Part shown: positions 1 through 12,094 of the stretch, one piece after another
Numbering within the stretch: position 1 is the first letter of the stretch
Layout of the letters: every line of letters starts with the position of its first letter
From: Powellomyces hirtus
Lineage: Eukaryota; Chytridiomycota; Chytridiomycetes; Spizellomycetales; Powellomycetaceae
Reading direction: 5' to 3'
Length of the DNA: 64,000 bases
Assembly: GCA_025526995.1 (NCBI GenBank)
Contig: JAHLKG010000002.1
Span: forward strand, 1,240,001 to 1,304,000
Program-made: the position numbers and the translations under genes
The notes under the pieces: model-generated
What the model saw: only the letters and a program-made list of their open reading frames with translations
The model's database searches: none
What the model was told of the DNA's origin: nothing

Positions 1-2440
1 ATCGTCTGGTGATAGAAGTTAGCTACTCTGACGGTCAGATTTCATGGGCGGTATGTATTAGACAGGATACCTTAGCCATTTTCTCTCCGCGGAAGTACAA
101 TTCGACGGTCTCGCAGTTTTTGGGTGTGTGAATGTGAAGTGGGATGTCACGCTCCGCGTATTTGCTCTGAAGCGCGCTTTTCAAACGTCCCATCTCATTC
201 GAGTCACCGTGGACGAGAACCTGTAGGAAGTCATGCCAAGAAATACAAATCAGCTGCCCAGAAATGGTCGTGATCAAAGCACAGAGATGGGTACCAAATT
301 CGATGCGCCGACTTCTTCAATGAAAGCAGAGTTCTCTCGATAGTCGACGTGAGCAGAGAAGGAAATGTATTCGACCGTCAGACGCAGAGGAAGTTTAGCG
401 CCGCTCATTGAGGTTATCTCTTCGGGTTGCGAGAGGATTTGCTATTAAGCCGAGATGGATGAGCTTTGATCTCACATCGTGAAGTGTGCAAGTGAAATAG
501 TGACGGCAGTATACCTTTCCCAGTGTTCCTTCGACCACGTAACCCGGAATAATAACACCGTTCCGTTTATCCACGCACCAGAGTTCGAGAAGTTCTCTCG
601 ACAGTCCGTTCTGAGAATTTTGGGGTCAAAATCTGGTGCACAATAAGAGTCTCAACATACCGCGGGAGCGCGACATGAACCGTATCATTACCTGTAACAT
701 CCCAGGACTCGCCATCATAACACATGGTCCAACATCGTCAAAATGTGCCATGCTCTTCAGATTGGAGATGTGCTTGAACTGGAAAGGGTTGCTGATCTTG
801 ACCTGTTGCCTGATTCTGGCGTTCATCATGTTTGTGTACGTTTGGAACACGGTCATACATTTCTTTGCGAGACTTGATGCGTAGTAAATAGGGACCGTAT
901 GAAGTTCTGGATGTGCCTGCCAGTATTCGTCGAGGATGAGGAGAAGTTCTTGCGCACGGCCGAGCGCGAACACAGGCAGAAGGCATCGTCCGCCGCGAGC
1001 GACCACGTCATGCACCATTCGAGTAAAACGTGCTTCGCGCTCGACTCGTGGCTCGTGAGATTGCACTCCGTAGGTGGATTCGCAGATAAGGACTTCTGGT
1101 GTTACGTTCGGTGGCTTCTCTGCAGCCATGAGATGCCGATCTTCCTCGCGAGAGTAGTCCCCGGTATATAGCACGCGGACACCAGCGATTTCAATCAGAA
1201 ACATAGCGGCGCCGAGAACGTGACCTGCATTATACGGTGTAAAGCGGATGCCTTCCACATCCACTTCTTGATGGTAGTCAACCACTTCGATCTTTTCATA
1301 ACTTCGTAGTAGATCCTGCTCATCGTAAAGCTGATCTTCTGCTGATAGATTGCTGCATTGGAGAAAAGTAAAATTTCGTGGAGTTCTAAGCATGCTACGA
1401 AAAACTGAGTATCTACCTGATCTTGACGTAATCTGACAAAAGCCATTTGTATATGGCTTTGGTAGGATGCGTCATGAAAACTCGTCCTTTAAATGTCGTC
1501 TAAACGTCCCCATTCGGAAGCGAGAGAGAAGATGGAAAGACATAAAACGCGAGTCAATGATTAGAAGATGATACTGAATGATCCGACGATAGACGGTGAG
1601 AATTAGGTATCGCTTGACAGCAGTCACACGTTCCGATGTGAGAAGTATTTCTATTCTTTAGAAAGGAATACACGCGGAAATGCTGCGCTGCAACGACATT
1701 TGAGATCCCTTCCACGAATCCGCCCATCCCAATCCAAACATACGCAGAGAAAAAGCTCAACCACAAGGAGATTCTAATCCGAACAACACGTTTCTGCAAA
1801 TCCATTCCCCTCAACATCAGGACAAGCGAAGCGAATGCATTGCAGATTCCACGCTGTTCTGATAAGAATCTCATTTGACTTTTCTCTTGCACCTCTGATT
1901 CCGAGGCCTCGATTTCGTCTTTCGCCCCGAGATCCCGCAGCCAAGATGAGTCATCAATGCCCACCTTTTCCATGAAATACGGTAGCGCAGCAGCATGATC
2001 TACGTGAAAGCTATGATTGAATACGCCAAAAAAAGGAGCGAGCAGAGATGTGATAGCAGCCAGTCAGAACACCAAGATATACGCAATATCCATCGGCAAC
2101 TAATTTCCATGCTTACTGGCTAATCAGGAGCACATCGATGGTAGAGGGATCCACCTCGTCCAGGAAGGGTAAAGCTGTCAAGCCAGTATAGGCTGGATGT
2201 AAACCGCAGTCCAGCTGCGAGTAGATTCATTTATGGTTAACACGGTCACATGCCGCACACTATGCATGGCAAATGTACCATGATCGTTTTCCCCTTATAT
2301 TCCAACAACAAACAACTTCGTCCGACTTCCTGACCAGCCCCTAAAGGGGTCATGCGCATTATGTCGCCCTGGTCTGGCACTGGGACAGGAGTAGGGGCTT
2401 CTTTCCTCTTCAGCGACCCCCTCGTTGGTAATGTCGCCAT
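1..2440 (-). CDS. YSH1: Cleavage and polyadenylation specificity factor 73 kDa subunit (partial, C-terminus off left edge)
   Basis: This is the metallo-beta-lactamase/beta-CASP endonuclease that cuts pre-mRNA 3' ends in the nuclear CPSF/CPF complex. The start ATG is at 2440, followed by a lysine-rich tail and the family's opening motif [12 protein letters not shown]. Exon 2 reads [12 protein letters not shown] and ends at 2117. Exon 3 starts at 2010 and completes the metal-binding HFHVDH signature across the junction. Later exons carry [54 protein letters not shown] and [10 protein letters not shown], so all catalytic motifs I know are present. The coding sequence leaves the window shortly after RGEKMAKV (about position 78), so roughly the last 200 residues are missing. 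One intron (1500-1964) is far longer than the rest and open in frame; see findings. It is divergent from the PPR gene. Confidence 0.95.
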
Positions 2441-2589
2441 GTTATATCCGAATCCGTAGAGAGGTTACGTTGAAGGGAGGGAGATTGTCTATGGCCGAGT
2501 CTCCTTGAATCTGTGTGATTGAGTCCGAGTCCTGTAAAGCTGCGAATCTTCGAAAGGGGAGAAGCAACTTCCAGGAGTTCCTGGATGTG

Positions 2590-2608
2590 AGCATGCCTAT
2601 ATATAGCT
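2590..2608 (+). promoter_or_regulatory. TATA-like element upstream of the PPR gene
   Basis: A CTATATATAG tract lies in the 180-bp divergent gap between the CPSF73 and PPR start codons. If it sets initiation about 25-30 bases downstream, transcription would begin close to the first in-frame ATG (2624), favouring the second ATG at 2672 as the translation start. This is inferred from sequence only. Confidence 0.35.
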
Positions 2609-2671
2609 CACCCGCGACTCTTTTTGGTGGTTTTGTCGAAACTTGGAGCATTCTTTTGCCGTGTTCGCCTA

Positions 2672-5179
2672 ATGGCGACTGCAACCACGGCCTTGCTGGT
2701 ATTGCAGTGTGCGAGGAGATCCGTTTCCAACCGCCAGCGTTCAGCGTATGCTTTGTTCTGGTTCGCTGTCTCTCGGCCCGCCCGCCGGTGCGTTGGAAGG
2801 CCGCGCTCAACGAGGTCACTTCACGAAGCGGCATTTTGCAACACTAAGCATCCGGCCCACGATGAGAAGTGCACTCAAGCCAGCCTCATCGCTGCGCTGT
2901 TGAGAGGCGATGCTCTATCTGCCGTTGACGAGTTTATCCGGTTGCAAACAAATGACGGACCCCGACCTCAGCTAGACACTGGTCACTTACGTCAACTGCA
3001 GGGCTTACTGGAAGCGCAACCACAAACGCCGAAGATCACCTCTACTTTGCGAAAGGTTTTACGATATCTGCTTACCGACGATCGATGGTCCTTGTCCGAT
3101 TATCAGTCGTTTCTCCGGTGTTCCGTTCGCAGGCTTTCAAGTGAGCAAGCAGGAGAGTTGGTTGGAAACATGCTGAAGAGTGGTTTGGTCATGGATGCTC
3201 CGACACTGAAATTATTATTCCTGACTCTTCGTCACGGGAAGGGAGCGGCTGATTTGTGTCTGTACCTGCATGAAATCCAAGTCCTTGGAGACATGAAAGA
3301 GGCTTCATATAAACCCGTCCTGCAACTTGTCGTTGAAATAGGGGACCTCGAATCCTTCTCGACTATTATGAACCTTCTGCGCAATAGGGGTCTCTTCAAA
3401 ACCCCTTTCGAGTGGTTGGCGGAAATGGAAGTCAAGTTACATGCCAGACGACGAGACTTTGAGGAGGTGTCGCAAATACTGACCAGGACGCGATTCGTGG
3501 GCGGGGCATACAACCCGAAAATAGCAAAACATGCCATCATTGGACATGCGCTTTTCGGAGACATACGGAACGCGGAGCAGATCTATCGAGACTCTTGCGA
3601 TACGTCTGACGAGGTTCACGAGGCCATGCTCAAGGCCTACATTAAGTGCGGCAGGCGCGCAGAGGTCGAGCAGCTTTACTGGAAATGTCGAGACAAGAAC
3701 GTACAGTTATCCATTCATACTTATGCGGACCTGATGGTGTCATATCTCGAACAGAATGATCTTCCCGCATTCGACGCGTTGATTGAAGACATCCGATCGC
3801 GGAGATTGAAATGTGATCACAGGAGCTATGCGTGCATGATCAAGGGGCACATGAAGTTTGGCAATGTTTCGGCTGCACGGGCGACATATATTGAAGCGAA
3901 GCGGCTTACCTACGTGCGCTATCGTCATGGCTCAGAGATTCATATGGCTTTCATTCGTGGCCTTGCCGGCAACGGAATGGTGGCGGAAGCTTTGGAGCAT
4001 CTTAAATACGCACTGGCTGCGTCTACTGGACACGACAACAAACACGTTTTATTGGACCCGGTTTTCGTCACAGCGCTAATCCAAAGCTTATTGAAGCAGA
4101 AAGACTATGTCACAGCGGAGCGAGTTGCGGAATGGTGCCTGAAAATGAAAGTGGATGGTCAGTTGAATGGGACCCTACTAGCATCGCTGGTAGATGTGTA
4201 CGCTCAATCAGGGGACATGAGCGCTGCTCTGAAACTTTTGAAGACAATGAAAGCGTTACCAGGGACTCGAGTGCACCCGGAAGACCTGCGAATATGTGGC
4301 GGCTCGCTGAGTTCCGTTGACAAGTCTCGCTTGCCAAACATGTTACGCAAACCGCCCATCATCACAGCGTACTCAACTTTGATTGCGGAACTTGCACGCA
4401 TGGGCTTGCGAGATGCGGCCTTGTCTTTAGTCGACGAGATCCAGGAAGAAGGATTTACGTTAACTTACGAAGTGGTGTTGCCTCTCCTGCGTTTATATGC
4501 GTTGGAGGGTGATCGCCCGTCATGTCTGCAGTTTCTCAAAACGATGATCAATTCGCATGGCGCTGTTCCCACTCCAGATGCGCTACGATCGGTGTACAGT
4601 CTTTATTTGACTCTGTACAACAGTTCTGTCTCTCATCCTTCCAGCCATGGAACGCATGGAGATGCAAACGATGGCGTACTGAATACATTCCATAAGCTCG
4701 TCGACGATCTGGAATTCCTTGTCAATGCCAACCGATCCATTCTGGCAGTCGCCTACGATGCCGCCATCGATCACCACCTGCTGCAAAGCGAATCTGAAAT
4801 GGTGGAATGTCTCTTCATGAATATGCAAGGATTAGGAGTCAAACCGCAATCACAGACACTTCTGAAGCTGGCGATGATGTATAAGCAAGCAGGCGAGAAC
4901 GAGAAAGCAATGGCTGTGTCACTCGAGGCGGATGCCGGAGCACACCGGATTCACACACGAATGAGGGAATCGTCGATCCCAGACCAATCAGGTGGCCTGG
5001 ACGACCCGGCTTTGTGGCCGGACTGGTTACTCGATCTTGATGGCCACAAGCCTACGGTGATTGATGATCAAAACACATCCGAACTTGTCACTGTTCCACT
5101 CGGTACCAATGCGGAGCACGAGATGGCCGCTTATCGAGATGCTGTTTACTTAAGGACAAAGATGGAAGCACAAAAGTGA
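2672..5179 (+). CDS. Pentatricopeptide repeat protein, probably mitochondrial
   Basis: A single uninterrupted exon encodes about 835 residues from the ATG at 2672. An in-frame ATG at 2624 would add 16 residues, but a TATA-like element just upstream makes the later start more likely. The first 60 or so residues are rich in Arg, Ser and Ala and almost free of acidic residues, as expected of a mitochondrial presequence. The rest is alpha-helical with recurring 35-residue PPR patterns, for example TYADLMVSYLEQNDLPAFDAL, SYACMIKGHMKFGNVSAAR, TAYSTLIAELARMGLRDAAL and TLLKLAMMYKQAGENEKAM. Family knowledge says PPR proteins bind organellar RNA and act in its processing, stability or translation; the target cannot be read here. 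It is convergent with the BMT5-like gene, 148 bases away. Confidence 0.88.
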   Translation: MATATTALLVLQCARRSVSNRQRSAYALFWFAVSRPARRCVGRPRSTRSLHEAAFCNTKHPAHDEKCTQASLIAALLRGDALSAVDEFIRLQTNDGPRPQLDTGHLRQLQGLLEAQPQTPKITSTLRKVLRYLLTDDRWSLSDYQSFLRCSVRRLSSEQAGELVGNMLKSGLVMDAPTLKLLFLTLRHGKGAADLCLYLHEIQVLGDMKEASYKPVLQLVVEIGDLESFSTIMNLLRNRGLFKTPFEWLAEMEVKLHARRRDFEEVSQILTRTRFVGGAYNPKIAKHAIIGHALFGDIRNAEQIYRDSCDTSDEVHEAMLKAYIKCGRRAEVEQLYWKCRDKNVQLSIHTYADLMVSYLEQNDLPAFDALIEDIRSRRLKCDHRSYACMIKGHMKFGNVSAARATYIEAKRLTYVRYRHGSEIHMAFIRGLAGNGMVAEALEHLKYALAASTGHDNKHVLLDPVFVTALIQSLLKQKDYVTAERVAEWCLKMKVDGQLNGTLLASLVDVYAQSGDMSAALKLLKTMKALPGTRVHPEDLRICGGSLSSVDKSRLPNMLRKPPIITAYSTLIAELARMGLRDAALSLVDEIQEEGFTLTYEVVLPLLRLYALEGDRPSCLQFLKTMINSHGAVPTPDALRSVYSLYLTLYNSSVSHPSSHGTHGDANDGVLNTFHKLVDDLEFLVNANRSILAVAYDAAIDHHLLQSESEMVECLFMNMQGLGVKPQSQTLLKLAMMYKQAGENEKAMAVSLEADAGAHRIHTRMRESSIPDQSGGLDDPALWPDWLLDLDGHKPTVIDDQNTSELVTVPLGTNAEHEMAAYRDAVYLRTKMEAQK

Positions 5180-5327
5180 ACCCACATCGTCCTTCCCTCT
5201 CTTAGAGAAACGTTTCAGGAGCTGGTGAAGGACGTTGAAGACAATGCTCGAGTCCCTTCCGTTTACAGTCAGACGTCTATCCATTCTATTGCATATATAA
5301 ATACAAGCGTCTTTCGCTAGCTACAAG

Positions 5328-6988
5328 CTACTTCTGCCGTTTCTGCCTGCAAAACTTGTAATGCTGAAATAGTGCCCGGCTCTCAATGAACCCTTGTGAG
5401 TTGCAAGACCTATTTGGGTCCTGCTCGCATAGTGGACATTTCATGTCCATTCCAACTGCAGGTTTCAAAGTTTCCAAGTGCAATTGCATGCCCCAATCTC
5501 GTTTCACGACAGCTTGACCACATGTCTCACAAGGAACATAATCGTAATCGTCCCCCGCCGTGACACCACCCTCACTACCAGCAAGCTGATCTACTGCACT
5601 AGGTAGCTCCGAAGATGAGACTGTGGAGTGTTTGTTGATTCCATGCTGCCACAAGTCTCGCTCGTCACGGAAAATCTTTCCGCAACCTTCATGCAAACAT
5701 CGCATTGTTCGATCTCGACTAGGTGTCCAGGATGCGCCGAACTTTTGTAATGTATGTACCTAAAGCCAATGGAGTAAGTCTCGGGTTGGTGGTTTGTTCC
5801 AAAGGATGTCACATACCATGTGGACATGTTGAGTGTAACCGCGAGCGGAATCCAATTGCTTTTCGCAGTGAGGGCACTTAAGATCCTTTGGAATTGCGGC
5901 CAGTCTTCGCGATTTGGCATTTGACCGGGATGGTTTGGTGGCGGCCGGACTACATGGGGTCGAGTCCTTGGACAGGACAAGGACGTGCGGCTGTTGGGCA
6001 AATGCAACTTTTGACTGTGCGGATGCGGCGGTATTTAGCGTTGATCTCGCTACATCCGAGCTTGCAGGAGAATCGGCAACAATCTCCGATACTGTTTGAC
6101 CAGCATGGGCCGTTAGCACTTGATCTCTTGGCGTGGAAGCCAGCCCTTGCCATTTGACCTTTACAGATCCAAATTCGAATCGAAACAGATGACTCTTCAT
6201 CTCGCTTCCAGTGTGCTTCTTGGTATGCATGTTTTTAAAACTCCCACCATGCTTGTTGCGTTTAACGACATATCCAGGCCACAAAGTCTCATCAAAAACG
6301 GCAACCTGGGCCAGCCCAAGATCCGATCGGGTAGCCTGAGCAACAATATCCCATCGCGTCTCTTGGCCCTCCACTAAACTAACGCATACACAAGAGCCCT
6401 TATCTGAGCTCAGTACACTGGCTACCGAAGAGAAGAAGTGCGCCATAAGGAAGCGGTGGAGGCGGAAGTCTTCAGTGCCCAGGTGAGGGTGATTCCATAC
6501 TAGAAGTAATAGGAAGTTCAACTGCCATCATTCGTTGAACTTCAACTGAAACACATTATTCAATACTCACTGACAGCATTGAATTTCTCCTCTTGCCCAA
6601 AGTGGTCGTGCAATTGCCAAGCGTTGACACCGTGGAAAACTCGTACTCCCAAGTCCTTCAGCCTTTGTCCTTGAAGAAACTCCATGATGTCTCTAGTCTC
6701 GGGATACTTTTTGAACAGCTCAATTCTGTCATCAAAGGAGGTTGTAGTTATCTGAACGTTGCTCTTGTTCTTTCCGGTCGCCGAGAAAGGCAAGCCCAAA
6801 TATGCATGGGCGACGTGTGCATTAGCGGGCGTCCGAATCGACTCGGTGGCTCGCGGCCACAAAATGTGACAGAGAGCTGCGGAGAAGGAAAAGTTCCCAT
6901 CTCCTAGGATGAGAACTCGAAAGGGGTCTTCAGGGTCGTTCGTGGGTTCTGGCATTTCGTGTGGTATTTTGTGCGGAGAGACCGTCAT
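5328..6988 (-). CDS. BMT5-like (DUF2431) rRNA methyltransferase-type protein with C-terminal C2H2 zinc fingers
   Basis: Three exons (6988-6571, 6499-5817, 5759-5328) join in frame to about 510 residues. The N-terminal half has the Rossmann-type core of the 25S rRNA uridine-N3-methyltransferase-like family: FRVLILGDGNFSFSAAL near residue 23 is the SAM-binding loop, and VIWNHPHLGTEDFRLHRFL, formed across the first intron, is the conserved N/D-P-P-like motif region. The C-terminal third carries zinc-finger patterns: CPHC followed by spaced histidines, CLHEGCGKIFRDERDLWQH, CETCGQAV and CPLCEQ. The methyltransferase assignment is firm at family level; the substrate is not. The zinc fingers suggest direct nucleic-acid binding, which is inference. 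The first intron uses the acceptor immediately before TATGG at 6499; nearer AG sites break the frame. Confidence 0.82.
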
Positions 6989-7124
6989 TTGGGAAAAAAT
7001 GAAAGAGGGCAGGAACTTTCGGTTGTGGCTTAGCTATCCCGAGTCGCGCATGATTCAGAACATCGCTCGATCAACAAACATTTCTGTGAACACCCAATCA
7101 GTTGTTATTTGAACGTTTGAAGGA

Positions 7125-7481
7125 ATGAGATCGTTTATCCAAGTCATCCAGAGTGGATATATTGCCGCCTTTACCATAGCCGTAATTAGCTTTCTCTACA
7201 TGCACGCTATGTGTGTGAGGGCACAGTCCGGCGGCGTTGCGATTCCTACAAGTCTCACGCCGACTGTGCCTGCGAGCCAAAGCACACCAAATGCACCTTC
7301 CACAACGCCGGAAACGTTTCCCAATCCTATGGTTGCTACTTGGGCTGTATCTCCGCCACCTGTCGCACCTACAGAAGCACCTGCAGGACCTCTTCTTCCG
7401 CCTGTACTTGGTGGTCCATTGAGCTATGATCCGGACAACGAGCGTTCATCGGCTTCACCATCGAATGATCCCAATCAATAA
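7125..7481 (+). CDS. Small proline/threonine/serine-rich protein with N-terminal hydrophobic segment
   Basis: An intronless ORF of 118 codons starts with a short polar stretch and a hydrophobic segment (AAFTIAVISFLYMHAMCV, residues about 14-31) that fits a signal peptide or signal anchor. The remainder is low-complexity and rich in Pro, Thr, Ser and Ala, which in fungi often means an O-glycosylated secreted or cell-surface stalk. An AATAAA overlaps the stop codon and could be the polyadenylation signal. It starts 137 bases from the oppositely oriented BMT5-like gene, so the two would share a promoter region. I recognise no family. It could be a chance ORF, although composition and signal-like N-terminus argue for a gene. 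Confidence 0.45.
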   Translation: MRSFIQVIQSGYIAAFTIAVISFLYMHAMCVRAQSGGVAIPTSLTPTVPASQSTPNAPSTTPETFPNPMVATWAVSPPPVAPTEAPAGPLLPPVLGGPLSYDPDNERSSASPSNDPNQ

Positions 7482-7919
7482 ATTAGCCTTTTCACAGTCT
7501 TGTAGAGTAGCATTGTATTTTGTTATACTCTCGTATTGATCAATTCTATCTAAACTGCCCGTTGGGGCATATACCTTGCCCACGACCGCACCCAACTTTC
7601 GGATGTTCTATTGACGTGTTTTTCACCGCAATCTTCACATGCTTGTACGCATATAGACCACCAGAAAAGCCGTGCGGCCCGTGCTCGTCTGTGATGAGCG
7701 TGAAATCAATGGGAAGTACTCTGCAATGCGCAGGACTCGCTGTGCGCTTGACAATTGACAGCGGGATGGCGCAGGAAGTTGCATAAGCAATCTTTCGGAC
7801 GCGGCGCGAACCTGTCAAAATGCGAGGTCCCCAGCGCGCTCGTCGGTCACGCAGAAGAAGACGGAGAAACAATCTGAGCGCAAAGCAGGAAATCCTGTAT
7901 TTGATTCCATTTCCACAGA
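7482..7919. other. Intergenic region, no supported gene
   Basis: Open frames exist on both strands here, the longest on the minus strand at 7546-7947, but it overlaps the first exon of CFAP251 and I recognise nothing in it. I read this as 3' flank of the small ORF plus the CFAP251 promoter. Confidence 0.4.
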
Positions 7920-10900
7920 ATGTCTGAAGCCGCCGGTAGCTCCCCACTCAATCCCGCAACTGCGGCGATGGTAAGACCCCCGCTCAGACCCTGAAGATCG
8001 CCCAGATTGAGCGCAACTGACAATCCCGTTGTGTTATATAAGGGTTTGGCATGGACGTTTGGGCTCAATACAGGAATAGTCGGTGGTATTCATGCCCTTA
8101 CAGACAACGTAGGTCTTCAATAGTTCTGTTTGAATCTGTACTGGATTACTCAAGGAAGCATACTTATGCGGGGAAGTAGATGATTTTCTACGCATCAGCA
8201 CACACCGGTGTCATTTACGACGATGCGGCAGGAACGCAACAATCCATGTTGGGCCATGTATGCAGTCCGCAATAATTTTATCACATAGTCGTGCCACTGA
8301 CGCGCCCTGGCCTCCCTCGAAGTGCAATCAAATTTCGGCTCTAACAACCTCACATGACAGGCAATACCTCGTCACGGCAGACAAGGGTGCGGATCCATTG
8401 CTGATAGTGTGGAGTACAAACTGCGACAAGAACGCACCGGGGAAACCTCTCCCTATTCGCACCATCTTTGATCCACATGGTGGTTGTGGTGTCACCGCCG
8501 TGGCTTTCACATTCGATGCACAGTACCTTGTGACTCTTGGAGATGGTAACACGGTTGTCTACCCAGAGTGAGACGCAACCCTTGACTGACCCTTGATTCA
8601 CTAGATTCGCCGCAGACTATTGCGGTATGGGATTGGACCACCGAAGAGGACAATCCAGTTGCTACCGCCGTGGTGGAAGGGGAGAAACAGGTTCGGCACC
8701 TATGGATCATGTGTTTTTCTCTGGCTGCTTGCTCAAGTACCCTTAGAAAAGCATCTCACACTTTTCTCCGTGACAATTGCTCGTCCGCTAGACTTCGCTG
8801 ATGGTCAACCCTGCGGACCCCTTCGAAATTCTTAGCACTAGTGCGCATGCCATAAGTTTTTATACTTGGACACCCGACTCTGGGATACAGCAATATTCGC
8901 CGTCCTTAAACCCTAAGTCAGGCCGCATCTCTGAAGCCCCCCCAACAGAAGCATAGTCTCATATGTAGCCGTTTGTTTTCAGGGACTTCAAACACGTCCC
9001 CACAAGTTACACCCAATCAACGTTTCTCCCCACGACACCGCAAAATACCATAGGACAAGCACTGACAGCCACTGCAGATGGAGACATTGTCGTTTGGACG
9101 GATCGCAGCTTGTTCAATCTTAGCGAGACGCTCGAAAAGGGAAGGAAGGCAGGTGTCAAGGTCATGAAGTAAGTTTATGTACTATCTTATGTCTTAAAAG
9201 ATGAGCTCACTAATGCATCCTATAGACTTCATACTGGCGGAATCAACGTACTATCCGTTGTCGGTGACAAGTACTTAGTGACTGGGGGAGAAGACGGCTT
9301 CGTACGAGTGTGTGACCTGCAAGTGTGTATTCCTGCTGTCAAGTTATTCATTCCAAACAGCCTTGCTCATCTGCCACTTGACAGTTTCGTCTGATAGTAT
9401 GGTTTGAGCGCCTGCGATCCGGACCCATCATCTCGATAACGACGACTTTGACACACACATTGCAACCACCTGCAAAGTCGGACACGGCAATAGAAACACC
9501 TGCGACAGAACTAGCCACGCTCGAGACGGACTCTGAAGACCTCCCTGACCTGCTGATCGCAACTCGCCACTCGAAAGTTTTCCGCCTGACGAAACCAGGA
9601 GATGGCATTGTCGGCGCTGTTGGAGTGCGTGTCAATTTTTACATTGTCGAATGAATATGGCGCTATGCTGACGTGATCTTTTAGAATCCACTCATCAGTA
9701 TTTTGATGGAAGGATCATATGGGCAGATGCACGGTCTGGCTATCCATCCCAAAGAAACCCACTTTGCCATTGGTGGTTCCAGTGGTGCGTAAAGTGGACT
9801 GATGCATAAATTTCTTCCATGCCCGTATTGACCGAACGGCAACTGGTAGGTTGGTTGCATGTTTATGATTTCACAAGCAAGAAACCGATACATTCAAGAC
9901 GTCTTGAGGAACCATGGGAGGAGACCCGCGACGGGACAAAGCAAAAGCCTGCCGACTTGCTAAGCATACAATGTCTTTCCTATGACCCCACTGGAAGCTG
10001 TCTTGGTACAATATCCCAAGAATTCGACATTGACATCGATGGAGGCGCAGCAAGCTCATGATCTTTGTTCTAACAGCCATAGGTTTTACGAATGGAACAC
10101 TGCGAATCCTGAATCCAACCACTTTGCAAGATCTTCCCCAACGGAGTCCAGCATCTCACCGTGCAGGAATCCCGGGTTACGCGGTGGCAAAGGGCTCCAT
10201 CTTGCGCGTTGTCTTTGATCCTCGAGGCCGTTGGATGGCCGTCACAGATGCTTTGTCCGGCATTGGTGTTTTTGAATCAAAGGCCGGAGAGTGGGGATTT
10301 GTTGGACGATGTCGAGCACACTATCTGGAAATCGTAGGTAGGTGGGGTTGAGTGCAATGTCCGCACGTTTATCACGTCCTGTTGGCTGGTGAGTTGTGAC
10401 TGATCTCGTGCGTATGTCCAGGCTTGCTTTTCGTGCCTCCGCCGCCAGATGGATCAGTGTCAAGGTTAATCTCTGTCTCAGCCGACCGTCACATTGTTGA
10501 GTATGATCTGACGATATCAAGCATTACCACCGGCATAGCCGTCAAGGTAAGTTCACCAAACTGCTAGGCGCCTCCCATCCCACATCTAATCCATATTACC
10601 TTTAGTCAAAAGCTAGAATTGACCAGATAAACCGCCCCGTGTCCGCAACCATGCATCCCTCGCCACCACTCCGGGGGCCGCACGATGCACCGCAGCATTA
10701 TCTGCTAACCGCAACCACAGCATCAAAATTCAAAATCTACAATGCTGAAACCGGCATGTGCAGACGCACCGTCGTTGCGCCTGCATATGGAGGAGACATC
10801 AGGTTTCTGGAGTTCATTCCCGCCCACTCCAAAGACGCCTCATCAGAAACAACTGCTCCGCGCTTCCTTGCCTACGCGACAAAGTCTAAAGTAGTTGGGC

Positions 10901-11952
10901 TGCTGGCACTCCCGCTGGACGGGAACCCCCACAACAGCATGGGCATGTACGCCCACCCGGGCGACATTGCTGCTCTCCATGCTACCCCATGTGGGACCAT
11001 GCTGCTCACCCTTGGACAGCAGGACGGGGTTGTCAATCTGTGGAAAATCAATCCAGATGCCATTGTTTCGCCTGCTCAGACCGGTGCAGCCTTAGGAATT
11101 GCACCGTGGTTGGATTTGTTGCATACTGGAGAAGATCGCCCAGCGAGGGATGCATTCGTTCGGGAGATGGAAGATTACTTCTATTATGCGCAACTCCGAA
11201 GGTTAGTCATCCGAAACGAGAAGTATCAATAACTTGATCAACCGTTACGGCATCTCAACTGTTATCTTATATAGCCAAGGCGAGGAGACCACAACATCCA
11301 GACTCATCACCACAACCGTATCCTTGGACCAAGTCCCGCTTATCATGCAGGCGATGGGCTATTATCCATCGCAGGCCGAGACAGATGATATGCTCAATGA
11401 AGTGCGCTATGCCGGCTGGTTCAAAGGCGCAGATGCGACGCTGAGAAATGAAGTTGGCTTTGAGGAGCTAGTCAAGCGTAAGCTGGTTCTAAAAGCGCTT
11501 ATATTTTTTGTCCGCGCATATCCACTCATTCCTTTTAAAAGTGTATGTTAACCATCGGCCGTTGGAGGACTATACGCAAAACGACATCTTCCAAGCGCTT
11601 GGATACGCAAAAAGAATGGAGCCCGGAGTTACCGCCGACGGCGTGGACATAGACAACTCGGAGGCTAAGAACGAAGATATCATCGGGAAGGAAGGGTTGA
11701 TCGCGTTACTGCAGCAGTATGGTACGGATCGAGTGCTTTCAGAAGTGCCACTCTACAGTTTGTTTGCTGACTTCCGCTTTTAATCAAGGTGAAACGCTCT
11801 CAGCTGCAAACTTCACTGACGCCATGCAATCACTTTTGCTAAACGATCCAATGTACCGAGGAGTATTTCCGGAGAGGGTTTCGAGAGGAGAGTTTGTCGA
11901 GAATGTTCTGGGAATGATAGCACAAACGCCTGTTGGCGGTACATCAATCTGA
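7920..11952 (+). CDS. CFAP251: Cilia- and flagella-associated protein 251 (WDR66), WD40 repeats plus C-terminal EF-hand-like domain
   Basis: CFAP251 is a WD40 protein of the calmodulin- and spoke-associated complex at the base of axonemal radial spoke 3. I place the start at 7920: exon 1 (7920-7970) splices in phase to exon 2 (8043-8108), which reads GLAWTFGLNTG, and then to FYASAHTGVIYD at 8180. Further exons carry the WD blades, including YLVTADKGADPLLIVW, QALTATADGDIVVW, YLVTGGEDGFVRV and MLLTLGQQDGVVNLWKI. The last four exons hold the family's EF-hand-like tail (YYPSQAETDDMLNEVR, GKEGLIALLQQYG, FVENVLGMIAQTP). About fifteen introns, all near 50-75 nt, were followed in frame. It is convergent with Clr2, 142 bases away. 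Its presence means the organism builds a motile flagellum. Confidence 0.93.
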
Positions 11953-12094
11953 TTTGAGGCGTGTTGAAACAGATATTCCAGAGAGTCATCCAGAAAGCGC
12001 TGAAACTGTAAATTAAGGCCTTCGGTCCCGGGAGACGGTATCTTTATATATACAGAACTACGAATTGCGCATGTACTCTGGTGTTTCTGCCGCA

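Noticed and set aside
7546..7947. 133-codon minus-strand frame before CFAP251
   Set aside because: It overlaps the CFAP251 first exon, I recognise nothing in it, and no splice model improved it.
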